From the NCBI GenBank assembly GCA_030067055.1, contig JASJAL010000321.1:1-5727 (forward strand): DNA of 5,727 nt, in the 5' to 3' direction. Origin of the DNA: Kiloniellales bacterium. GTDB lineage: Bacteria; Pseudomonadota; Alphaproteobacteria; Kiloniellales; JAKSBE01. The position numbers were made by a program, and so were the translations under genes. Under the pieces are notes generated by a model that did no database searches, was not told the DNA's origin, and saw nothing but the letters and a program-made list of their open reading frames with translations. Below, one piece after another: positions 1-5,677 of this stretch; the stretch's first letter is position 1; every line of letters starts with the position of its first letter.

Positions 1-659
1 CCCATGACGCCGAGGGAATGGGCCTCGTCGACCAGCAGGTAGGCACCGTGCTTGCGTTTGACCTCTGCGAACTCGGCCACCGGCGCGCGGTCGCCGAGCA
101 TGGAGTAGATCCCCTCGATGATGATCAGACGGCTCTCGCCTTCGTCGCCCAGGCGCTCGAGGCGCTTGTCCAGGTCGCCCGGGTCGTTGTGCCTGAATCG
201 GACCAAGGTGGCGCCGCTGAGGCGGCAGCCGTCGTAGATGCTGGAGTGCGAATCCGCGTCGAGCAGGATGACGTCCTGGGGGCCGGCCAGGCCGGCGATC
301 ATGCCCAGGTTGGCCTGATAGCCGGTCGAAAATACGATCGCCTTCTCCCGGCCCATGAAGCGGGCCAGGGCTTGCTCCAGATCGCGGTGTGCGCCGTAGG
401 TGCCGTTGGCGATACGCGAACCGGTGGTGCCGGTGCCGTGGTTGCGGACCGCGGCTTCCGCCGCCTCCAGGCATTCCGGCTCGAAGGTTACGCCCATGTA
501 GTTGTTGGTCCCGGCCAGGATCGTGCGCCGGCCGTTGATCCGGGCCTCGGTGGCCGAGTAGATCTCCTCCAGGCAGACGCCGAGGGGATCCGGGCCGACC
601 GCCAGGAGTTGGTCGTGCCTCGCCGCAATGGGCGCGTACTTGTCCAGGATATCGGTCAT
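1..659 (-). CDS. spt: Serine palmitoyltransferase, PLP-dependent alpha-oxoamine synthase (partial, 3' end outside window)
   Basis: The first 219 codons are present; the gene continues past the low edge. It encodes a fold-type I PLP enzyme of the alpha-oxoamine synthase family, which condenses L-serine with an acyl thioester to give 3-ketosphinganine, CO2 and free carrier, the committed step of sphingolipid synthesis. Visible motifs are GTNNYMG (50-56), the glycine-rich GTGTTGSR (75-82) followed by IANGTYGAH, STGYQANLGM (111-120), DADSHSSIYDGCRLSGA (134-150) with H138 expected to stack on the PLP ring, and VDEAHS (210-215) with D211 expected to bind the PLP pyridine nitrogen and H214 next to it. 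The Schiff-base lysine would fall near residue 245, outside the window. The GTGTTGSR and STGYQANLGM wording resembles Sphingomonas-type SPT more than biotin KAPA synthase or glycine C-acetyltransferase, and the carrier-protein and SDR neighbours agree. The ATG at 659 overlaps the acpR stop (ATGA), with a weak GGAA at 668-671. KAPA synthase is the main alternative. Confidence 0.9.
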   Translation of the reverse strand, partial: MTDILDKYAPIAARHDQLLAVGPDPLGVCLEEIYSATEARINGRRTILAGTNNYMGVTFEPECLEAAEAAVRNHGTGTTGSRIANGTYGAHRDLEQALARFMGREKAIVFSTGYQANLGMIAGLAGPQDVILLDADSHSSIYDGCRLSGATLVRFRHNDPGDLDKRLERLGDEGESRLIIIEGIYSMLGDRAPVAEFAEVKRKHGAYLLVDEAHSLGVM

Positions 660-913
660 GAGCTCTGTTCCATTCGCTGGCGAACCACGGAGACGAGATC
701 GTCGACCGTCTCGATGTCGGAGACCAGATTGATCGGGATGTCGATTTCGAAGCTGTCTTCGATTTCCATGATCAGGTCCATGGCGGCGACCGAATCGATT
801 TCCAGATCGGCGTTCAGCTTGGTGCCGCCGCTGAGGGCGATGCTCTTCTTATTGTAGGGCTCGAGCAGCGCCATGATGCTCTCGAGCGGCGAATCCCTAA
901 GGTCGGATGCCAT
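656..913 (-). CDS. acpR: Specialised acyl carrier protein of ceramide synthesis
   Basis: This 85-residue acidic protein has the length and helical pattern of an acyl carrier protein. The phosphopantetheine site is DLEIDSVAAMDLIMEIED, with Ser41 as the attachment residue. The motif is DSVAAMDL rather than the DSLDxVEL of the housekeeping FabF-associated ACP, which suits a dedicated carrier. The C-terminal part (FEIDIPINLVSDIETVDDLVSVV) matches helices II-III of the fold. In Caulobacter an equivalent AcpR is charged by the acyl-ACP synthetase AasR and serves ceramide synthesis; I infer the same here because the gene sits directly before spt and after the reductase and ligase genes. The chosen ATG at 913 has GAGGA (919-923) five bases upstream. 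A longer reading to a GTG at 1021 adds 36 basic, low-complexity residues, lacks a Shine-Dalgarno and is unlikely. The TGA overlaps the spt ATG by four bases, suggesting translational coupling. Confidence 0.9.
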   Translation of the reverse strand: MASDLRDSPLESIMALLEPYNKKSIALSGGTKLNADLEIDSVAAMDLIMEIEDSFEIDIPINLVSDIETVDDLVSVVRQRMEQSS

Positions 914-1069
914 TGTCGTCCTCGTCGTCCCGTGACGGCCCTTCTTGTGACGAGCTGCCTGCTTCGGCGCAAGCCACAGTGCGGTCCCGATCCCAATTTG
1001 GCCCGGAAACGCTAGGCGCACACACGCCCAACTCTCTATCCGCAGCCGCAGGTCCTGGCGCCGTCCGGC
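914..1069 (-). other. 156-nt gap between cerR and acpR
   Basis: This is the largest gap inside the otherwise tight cluster. It is open in the acpR frame back to 1021, but that translation is basic and low in complexity and does not resemble any part of an acyl carrier protein. I see no convincing sigma-70 promoter, no U-tailed hairpin and no second gene. It could be a 5' leader with an internal promoter that allows extra acpR-spt expression, or simply a spacer. Confidence 0.5.
919..923 (-). promoter_or_regulatory. Ribosome binding site for acpR
   Basis: The minus strand reads GAGGA, followed by a 5-nt spacer (914-918) and then the ATG at 913. It decides the start of the carrier protein in favour of ATG 913 over the upstream in-frame GTG at 1021. 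Confidence 0.6.
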
Positions 1070-2011
1070 TCACAGCCAGCCCCTTTCCTTATACCAGGCC
1101 AGGGTGCGGGGAAAGCCCTGCTCGAAGGTGATGTGGCCCTGCCAGCCGTTGAGCGCCGTGCCGCTCTGCCGGCGGCAGACCCAGTCTTCGTGGAACAGCT
1201 CGCGCAGCTTGCCGCGGGTCAGCATTGGGGCCCGCCCGAGCAAGGGCGCCAGCACCTCGTTGGCGGCGGCAGGCAGCCATAGCAGCCCCTGGGGCAGGCT
1301 CAAGGTCGCAACCGGCTTGTCGAGGCCGGCGCTGGCGATCTCGGCGAGTTCGGTCCAGGCGTAGCCCTGCGGCCGACCATCGTCCAGCTCGATCACCTCG
1401 CCTTGCCAGCGTGGCCGTTCGAGCAGATGCAGAATCGCCTCGATCAGGTCGTCGATGAAAAGCAGCGAGACCCGTTTATCGGCCGGCCTCGGCAGGAAGG
1501 CCTGGCCGCGCGAGAACTGCTTGAACAGGGTGAGCGTCGCCTGGTCCCCGGGACCGTAGACCGCTGGCGGCCGCAGCGCGACCCAGTCCAGATTGCCGGC
1601 GTGGCGGGCGACCTCCGCCTCGGCCTGGCGCTTGCTCGCCGCGTAGTCGGAGAGCCCGGGCTCGCGAGCCGCCAACGAGGAAAGCAGAAGGAAGCGCGGG
1701 CGCTGCGGAGCGGCCGCCGCGGTTGCCGCCAGCCCGGCCGTTCCGGACGCGTTGATTTCCTGGAATGCGGCCCGCGAGCGTGCCTTGATGGCGCCGGCGC
1801 AATGAATCACGACGTCGGCGTCGGCGACCAGATCCCGCAGGCTGTCATCCTCGCCGAGCGCACCCCGGACCGCTTGGACGCCCTCGGCTTCCAAGGCCGA
1901 ATCGGGCCGGCGCAGCAGGGCCTTCACACGCCAGTCGGCGGCCAGAAGGCGGGGCACCAGGGCGCGGCCGATGAACCCGGTCGCGCCGGTCAGGGCGACG
2001 ACGCCGGTCAT
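1070..2011 (-). CDS. cerR: Ceramide reductase, extended SDR / NAD-dependent epimerase-like
   Basis: This 313-residue protein is an extended short-chain dehydrogenase/reductase. The Rossmann NAD(P) motif GATGFIG is at residues 9-15. HCAGA (70-74) fits the strand-4 region, LLLSSLAA (108-115) carries the active-site serine region, and YAASK (123-127) supplies the catalytic Tyr123 and Lys127. RPPAVYGPGD (147-156) and the FIDDLIEAILHLL stretch (185-197) are typical of the epimerase/dehydratase branch. In Caulobacter the SDR between the spt/acp genes and the acyl-ACP synthetase is CerR, which reduces the 3-keto group after N-acylation of the long-chain base; position and family support the same role here, but substrate cannot be read from sequence. 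ATG 2011 puts the Rossmann motif at the expected distance from the N terminus. It lies 33 nt after the aasR stop, and no good Shine-Dalgarno is visible, so translation may depend on coupling. It could otherwise be a related sugar-nucleotide epimerase. Confidence 0.85.
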   Translation of the reverse strand: MTGVVALTGATGFIGRALVPRLLAADWRVKALLRRPDSALEAEGVQAVRGALGEDDSLRDLVADADVVIHCAGAIKARSRAAFQEINASGTAGLAATAAAAPQRPRFLLLSSLAAREPGLSDYAASKRQAEAEVARHAGNLDWVALRPPAVYGPGDQATLTLFKQFSRGQAFLPRPADKRVSLLFIDDLIEAILHLLERPRWQGEVIELDDGRPQGYAWTELAEIASAGLDKPVATLSLPQGLLWLPAAANEVLAPLLGRAPMLTRGKLRELFHEDWVCRRQSGTALNGWQGHITFEQGFPRTLAWYKERGWL

Positions 2012-2044
2012 GTCGCGGTCGGGCGGAAGTCGGTGGTATGCCGC

Positions 2045-3838
2045 CTAGTTTGCGGTCGCCATGAGCCGCGGGTCGCTGTCCGCAAACCCCGCGATCGGCG
2101 CATCCTCGGTGAGCGGGCGTAAGGCGCCACTGAGAAAATCCTCCCTCACGGCGGCACGGCTCAGCTTCCCCGACGAGGTGAAGGTGAGCGAGCGCGGCGG
2201 AACCAGGATCGCCTGGCAGTCAACGCCCGCCGTTCGGCGGATGTTGAACAGGATGTCCTGAACCAGAAGCTGCTGCTCCTGTTCTTCGGAGAGCCTGGTC
2301 TCGGCGATCACCACGACCTGCTCGCTGTCCCGCTCCTGGTCGACGGAGAAGGCAGCCACGCAGCCCGGCCGGATTCCCGGCAGCTTCTCGACGGTCCATT
2401 CCAGGTCCTGCGGCCAGATGTTCCGGCCGTTGCAGATGATCAGGTCCTTGCTGCGACCGGTGATGACCAGCTCGCCTTCGACCAGATAGCCGAGGTCCCC
2501 GGTATCCATCCAGCCATCGGCCAGCATCACGGCCTCGCTGGCCTCGGAGTCGTCATAGTAGCCCTGCATCACGCTGGGACCGCGGACGCAGACCCGGCCG
2601 ATCTTGCGATCCGCCAGCGCTTGTCCGGTGCTGCCGCGGACCTCGACTTCGTGACCGGGCAACGCAGAGCCGCAGAACACGAAGGCGCGGGCCTTGTAGG
2701 CCGAGCTGCTGGTCTTGGCCTTGCTCGGAATGGCCTCCGCCCGGCTTTCGTAGGCGGTCCGGTCGATATGGTCGACGCGCACGCCGCTGCCGAGCCTGGG
2801 GAAGGTCACCGCCAGGGTCGACTCCGCCAGGCCATAGCTCGGCAGGAAGGCCTTACCGTCGAAGCCGCTTGGCGCGAAGCAATCGGTGAATTCCTGGAGG
2901 ACCTCGGGCCGCACCATCTCGCCGCCGATGCCGGCAATCCGCCAGCTCGAAAGGTCGTACTGGCTGGCTTGCCCGTTGGTCACCCGACGGACGCAAAGCT
3001 CGTAACCGAAGGTCGGGCTGAAGGCGATCGTGCTCTGCGCCTCGGAGATCAGCTTGAGCCACAGCAGGGGCCGCCGGGCGAAGGCCGAGGTCGCCATGTA
3101 GTCGATCGACACCTGGGACATCATCGGCGAGATGCAAAAGCCGACCAGCCCCATGTCGTGGTACAGCGGCAGCCAGGACGTTGCCCGGTCTTCCGGCACC
3201 AGCCTGAGGCCATCGCGGGCGATGCCGCGGGCGTTGTTGGTGATCGCCCGCTGGCTGACCAGGACTCCGCGCGGCAGGCTGGTGCTGCCCGAGGAGTACT
3301 GCATGTAGCAGGGCTCGTCCTTGGTCAAAGGCCGCAGCTCGCCGCCGCGGGTGCCGAGGCCGAGGAAGTCGGCCGGCGTGCCGATCATGCCGGCGACGAC
3401 GCCGGTCCCGGCTTCTCGCAGCAGGGCGATGAGCTCATCCGACGCGATCGCCGCCGAGACCTTGGCGGCGTTCAGCATGGCGCGCAGCCGCTGGACGTAA
3501 GCTTCGTGGCCGCCCAGGTTGATGGAGAGCGGCAAGGGCACGGGGACCAGACCGGCGTACTGGCAGCCGTAGAAGAAGGCCATGAAATCCGGGGTGGTCT
3601 CTGCCAGGATGGCCACACGGGCGCCGCGCTCAAGGCCGAGCGCCGAAAGCCGCAGCGCGGCCTCGTGGCTGCGCGCCTGCAACTCGGCGTAGCCGAGAAC
3701 GGTTTCGAGATGTCCCCTGGGCGCATAGAAGTTGCAGCCGGTGGTGCCGCGCGCCGCGTAGTCCAAGCCCTCGGTCAAGGTCTCGAAATCGCCGAGACGT
3801 TGTGTCAGGCTGCCGTGTGAAGTCGGTGTCGGAATCAC
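2045..3838 (-). CDS. aasR: Fatty-acyl-AMP ligase / acyl-ACP synthetase of ceramide synthesis
   Basis: This is an ANL-superfamily adenylating enzyme, 597 residues from the GTG at 3838. It should activate a fatty acid with ATP as acyl-AMP and transfer it to a carrier, here probably the AcpR encoded downstream. In GTG-start numbering, motifs in order are the P-loop YSSGSTSLPRG (181-191), LPLYHDMGL (223-231, typical of FAAL-type enzymes), PSYGLAEST (333-341), GWMDTGDLGYL (442-452) with the ATP-ribose aspartate, GRSKDLIICNGRNIWPQDLE (461-480) at the hinge to the C-terminal domain, and TSSGK (554-558) with Lys558 at the position of the adenylation lysine. The extra segment before FCGSALPG resembles the FAAL-specific insertion, favouring acyl-AMP/ACP chemistry over CoA ligation. 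The frame is open upstream to a GTG at 3997, but those 53 residues are unlike the family and overlap a possible promoter. GTG 3838 has GGGGAG/AGCAGG upstream and gives the usual length. First gene of the presumed operon. Confidence 0.87.
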   Translation of the reverse strand: MIPTPTSHGSLTQRLGDFETLTEGLDYAARGTTGCNFYAPRGHLETVLGYAELQARSHEAALRLSALGLERGARVAILAETTPDFMAFFYGCQYAGLVPVPLPLSINLGGHEAYVQRLRAMLNAAKVSAAIASDELIALLREAGTGVVAGMIGTPADFLGLGTRGGELRPLTKDEPCYMQYSSGSTSLPRGVLVSQRAITNNARGIARDGLRLVPEDRATSWLPLYHDMGLVGFCISPMMSQVSIDYMATSAFARRPLLWLKLISEAQSTIAFSPTFGYELCVRRVTNGQASQYDLSSWRIAGIGGEMVRPEVLQEFTDCFAPSGFDGKAFLPSYGLAESTLAVTFPRLGSGVRVDHIDRTAYESRAEAIPSKAKTSSSAYKARAFVFCGSALPGHEVEVRGSTGQALADRKIGRVCVRGPSVMQGYYDDSEASEAVMLADGWMDTGDLGYLVEGELVITGRSKDLIICNGRNIWPQDLEWTVEKLPGIRPGCVAAFSVDQERDSEQVVVIAETRLSEEQEQQLLVQDILFNIRRTAGVDCQAILVPPRSLTFTSSGKLSRAAVREDFLSGALRPLTEDAPIAGFADSDPRLMATAN

Positions 3839-3843
3839 TACTA

Positions 3844-3853
3844 CCTGCTCCCC
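3844..3853 (-). promoter_or_regulatory. Ribosome binding site supporting the GTG start of aasR
   Basis: The minus strand reads GGGGAGCAGG, ending 5 nt before GTG 3838; its GGGGAG part is 9 nt from the start. No ATG occurs in the frame between the upstream stop and the family-like N terminus, so this purine-rich site favours the GTG at 3838. Start choice is inferred. Confidence 0.45.
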
Positions 3854-3963
3854 GATCCGAAGTGACCGGACGATGCCGCGAGAGGCGGGCCGAAAGATCT
3901 CAAGACTGAGAAAGGGTCTGCGATGGAGTCCGGTGCTCAAGGTGGTGAACGTCTGTGACGCTA

Positions 3964-3992
3964 GATCTATCCTGGCCCCGCCGGATAGCCAA
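3964..3992 (-). promoter_or_regulatory. Possible sigma-70-type promoter for the ceramide operon
   Basis: On the minus strand TTGGCT (3987-3992) and TAGATC (3964-3969) are separated by 17 nt. They match the TTGACA and TATAAT consensus in 4 and 3 positions, so this is a weak candidate. A transcript from about 3957 would have a leader of about 118 nt before GTG 3838 and would exclude the longer GTG-3997 reading. It lies just downstream of the TGTTACG repeat. No better pair was seen between 3839 and 4080. Confidence 0.25.
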
Positions 3993-4001
3993 ATCACTCA
4001 T

Positions 4002-4018
4002 TGTTACGATATGTTACG
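4002..4018. repeat. TGTTACG direct repeat with 10-bp period (possible operator)
   Basis: TGTTACG occurs at 4002-4008 and again at 4012-4018 with ATA between them, so the two copies sit on the same face of the helix. The pair lies in a local AT-richer patch, about 45-60 bp upstream of the start expected from the candidate promoter, a position suited to an activator. The binding protein is unknown; the neighbouring LuxR-type regulator is one candidate. Confidence 0.4.
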
Positions 4019-4106
4019 GGAGAATTCTGCGATCGCCGCGTAGAGCCGGCCTGAGCTTGCGCCCAGCTGCTCTGATCGGTGTCGGTGCGACCTGCGTGAA
4101 GCCGGG

Positions 4107-4129
4107 AAAACCCCCGGAAATCCGGGGGT
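4107..4129 (-). terminator. Rho-independent terminator candidate downstream of the LuxR-type gene
   Basis: A perfect 8-bp stem (4110-4117 with 4122-4129, ACCCCCGG / CCGGGGGT) closes a 4-nt loop. On the minus strand it is followed by U residues from 4110 to 4107. The plus strand has no such tail, so it would act on transcripts arriving from the regulator gene, about 250 nt after its stop. It would insulate the ceramide operon from that gene. The U tract is short, so strength is uncertain. Confidence 0.55.
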
Positions 4130-4194
4130 CCGGGGCGACAGGCGACCATCGGTCGGCATTTTGGGGTTGCTACTGACCGGTTGCCCGCCAGGGG

Positions 4195-4208
4195 ATTTCC
4201 GCGGAAAT
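4195..4208. repeat. 14-bp perfect palindrome ATTTCCGCGGAAAT
   Basis: The sequence equals its own reverse complement over all 14 positions and lies in noncoding DNA between the regulator and aasR. With no loop it is better read as a dimer-binding site than as an RNA hairpin. No family-specific operator was recognised. Confidence 0.4.
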
Positions 4209-4302
4209 GCGCGTCTTTCTGTCGCCTGTGGCAACTCTGTGAGCGGCCCCGAGGGCTGTCGCCTGTCCGAATCGGGCCTGCTTTCGGTTCGGCCGGAAAG
4301 GT

Positions 4303-4334
4303 CACGGCCCGCGATCGTCGGACCGCGGGCCGTG
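4303..4334. repeat. 11-bp inverted repeat / stem-loop after the LuxR-type gene
   Basis: CACGGCCCGCG (4303-4313) and CGCGGGCCGTG (4324-4334) are perfect reverse complements around a 10-nt loop, giving a very stable GC-rich hairpin 45 nt past the regulator stop. No real U tract follows on either strand (minus continues ACCTTTCC). It could protect a 3' end or help termination together with the neighbouring hairpin. Confidence 0.55.
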
Positions 4335-4349
4335 CAACTGAAATCCGTG

Positions 4350-4370
4350 GCCGGACCGAATCGGTCCGGC
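4350..4370 (-). terminator. Stem-loop directly after the LuxR-type stop codon
   Basis: A 9-bp perfect stem (4350-4358 with 4362-4370, GCCGGACCG / CGGTCCGGC) with a 3-nt loop begins 8 nt after the TAG at 4379. The minus strand continues CACGGATTTCAG, so the U tract is poor. Position suggests a terminator or a 3'-end stabilising hairpin for the regulator transcript. Confidence 0.45.
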
Positions 4371-4378
4371 TACGCGGT

Positions 4379-5635
4379 CTAAGCAGCCGGATCGACCGGA
4401 GCGACCGCGCTGCGACCCTGCGGCGCCAGGCTGTCCTGCATCATGCCGAGGCAGCCGAACATGAGCTGGACCAGCTCCGCCTGACGTTCGACGCCTGTCT
4501 TCTCGAAGACCCGTTTCAAATGCGTCCTTGCGGTGTGCACCGAGATGCCGAGCCGCTCGGCGATTCCGTCGAGCCTTTCGCCCTCGGCGATCAGCTTGGC
4601 CAGCCGGGCCTCGGCGGGAGTCAGGTCGTAGTAGCGCTTCAGGAACTCGACGCTGTGGCCGCAGAGCGATTGGTCCGGGTCGAAGAAGAAGACCAGGTGG
4701 TACAACGGTTCGCCGACCGGCTTTTCTCCCGCCACGTGGAACGGGCAGGCCATGACCGCGTAGGGCCGGGCCCGGGACGGTCGCTGCACGGCGAAGAGGG
4801 CCGGGCAATCCGCCCCCGGATCCTGGCGGCACCATTCCAGGCGTCCCACTGCGGTTCGCAGGGATCCCCTGCAGCCGTCGACGCAGACTTCGATCTGGCC
4901 GAGATCGAAGTGCAGGCCGTCGCCCAGGGTAAGCATGCGTTCGGCGGCGCCGTTGGTCGCCGTGATCTCGCCGCGCGAATCGACCATGGCGACGCCGACC
5001 GCCAGGTTGTTGAGCGCGGCCATCGCACCCCTCTCGATCACCTGGTGCGCCTCCGTTTCCTGCTTTAGCTGCAGGGCGTTGCGCATGTGATCGACGACCT
5101 GCTGGCAAGCCTCGCGCTCGGCCTCGCAGTACGGCGTGCCCGAAGCCGGGCGCGCGACGGTGAGATGCAGCTGCTGCTCGCCGAAGGTGCCGACGCAGGC
5201 GTGCAGGGTCGGGCCGACGTTCTGCTGCCTCAGGAATTCGGCGAAGAGGCTGGGCGTGCCAGCCGAATCGGCGGTCTCGCCGGAGTCGCCCGAGACGACC
5301 GGACCTACCGTTTCCGCGCCGTCGTCGCGGCTCAGCCAGGGCGTGTCCTGGGCCAGCTTGCCTTCGAAGGTGGAGATAAATCCCTCTTCGACCCCGTGCG
5401 CCTTATGCACGCGGCGGGCATTCGCTTTGGCGTCATAGAAGAACAGCAACGCTTTCGTGCTGTCCAGCAGCGCCGTCGTTCCCGACAGCACGGTGGACCA
5501 GAGGTCGGGAAAGAACACCGCTTTGTAGATCTCCCCGATGAAGGCCGAGTTGAGCGCACTCTCTTCTCGGCTCCTAGGGGATTTGGACGTTGTCTTTCTT
5601 GATCTTGAGGCGGTCTTGGCTGGTAAAGCCGGCAT
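4379..5635 (-). CDS. LuxR-type transcriptional regulator with N-terminal sensory region and PAS-like domain
   Basis: The 418-residue product ends in a LuxR/GerE-type helix-turn-helix. From about residue 338, LTPAEARLAKLIAEGERLDGIAERLGISVHTARTHLKRVFEKTGV matches the family, with ISVHTARTHLKRVF (364-377) as the recognition-helix region. Residues 30-190 (IYKAVFFPDLWSTVL onward) resemble the GAF-like sensory part of this architecture, ending in a likely coiled linker (about 172-200). Residues about 205-235 (ALNNLAVGVAMVDSRGEITATNGAAERML) read as the start of a PAS domain. No receiver aspartate domain, signal peptide or membrane segment is visible. The first 24 residues are rich in Lys, Arg, Ser and Thr and probably disordered. 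ATG 5635 is the first start after an in-frame stop at 5660-5662; AGGAGG (5649-5654) lies 13 nt upstream, a long spacing. The ligand and targets are unknown. It lies upstream of the ceramide operon on the same strand, so a link is possible, but hairpins separate the two. Confidence 0.85.
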   Translation of the reverse strand: MPALPAKTASRSRKTTSKSPRSREESALNSAFIGEIYKAVFFPDLWSTVLSGTTALLDSTKALLFFYDAKANARRVHKAHGVEEGFISTFEGKLAQDTPWLSRDDGAETVGPVVSGDSGETADSAGTPSLFAEFLRQQNVGPTLHACVGTFGEQQLHLTVARPASGTPYCEAEREACQQVVDHMRNALQLKQETEAHQVIERGAMAALNNLAVGVAMVDSRGEITATNGAAERMLTLGDGLHFDLGQIEVCVDGCRGSLRTAVGRLEWCRQDPGADCPALFAVQRPSRARPYAVMACPFHVAGEKPVGEPLYHLVFFFDPDQSLCGHSVEFLKRYYDLTPAEARLAKLIAEGERLDGIAERLGISVHTARTHLKRVFEKTGVERQAELVQLMFGCLGMMQDSLAPQGRSAVAPVDPAA

Positions 5636-5648
5636 GGTGAGCGAGCCC

Positions 5649-5654
5649 CCTCCT
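5649..5654 (-). promoter_or_regulatory. Ribosome binding site of the LuxR-type gene
   Basis: The minus strand carries a perfect AGGAGG core, extended to AGGAGGGGG, 13 nt from the ATG at 5635. If the downstream part of the G run pairs instead, spacing is about 10 nt. There is no closer start codon on the 5' side before the in-frame stop. Confidence 0.5.
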
Positions 5655-5677
5655 GCTCTCTACGGCCGATCACAGTG

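Larger units (their letters stand above)
3839..4378. other. 540-nt intergenic region between the regulator and the ceramide operon
   Basis: No convincing gene is seen. Short open frames here (for instance minus 4305-3994, which begins with GTG inside a hairpin) are basic, low in complexity and lack a ribosome site. The region holds two hairpins near the regulator stop, a 14-bp palindrome at 4195, copies of a 10-mer (4137-4146 inverted, 4221-4230 with one mismatch, 4258-4267), a U-tailed hairpin at 4107-4129, the TGTTACG repeat at 4002-4018 and the presumed operon leader. Most of it looks regulatory. A small RNA ending at 4107 on the minus strand is possible but unproven. Confidence 0.6.

Noticed and set aside
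18..857. Plus-strand open frame opposite spt and acpR
   Set aside because: It spans two well-supported minus-strand genes and its translation has no family resemblance.
914..1021. 36-residue N-terminal extension of the carrier protein
   Set aside because: It starts with GTG, lacks a Shine-Dalgarno and is unlike acyl carrier proteins, whereas ATG 913 has GAGGA at 5 nt and gives a standard length.
2621..3820. Long plus-strand open frame (399 codons) opposite aasR
   Set aside because: It lies antisense to a ligase with clear ordered motifs. Its translation is rich in Gly, Ala, Arg and Gln without domain features, as expected for an antisense frame in GC-rich DNA.
3901..4001. Short minus-strand ORF from ATG 4001 (about 33 codons) ahead of aasR, a possible leader peptide
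   Set aside because: No ribosome site is visible and it overlaps the candidate promoter; there is no codon run suggesting attenuation.
3994..4305. Minus-strand 103-codon frame in the intergenic region
   Set aside because: It begins with GTG inside the 4303-4334 hairpin, runs through the terminator candidate, and is basic and low in complexity with no ribosome site.
4181..5068. Plus-strand open frame (295 codons) over the regulator 3' half and intergenic hairpins
   Set aside because: It crosses two hairpins and runs antisense to the helix-turn-helix gene; no recognisable motif or ribosome site.
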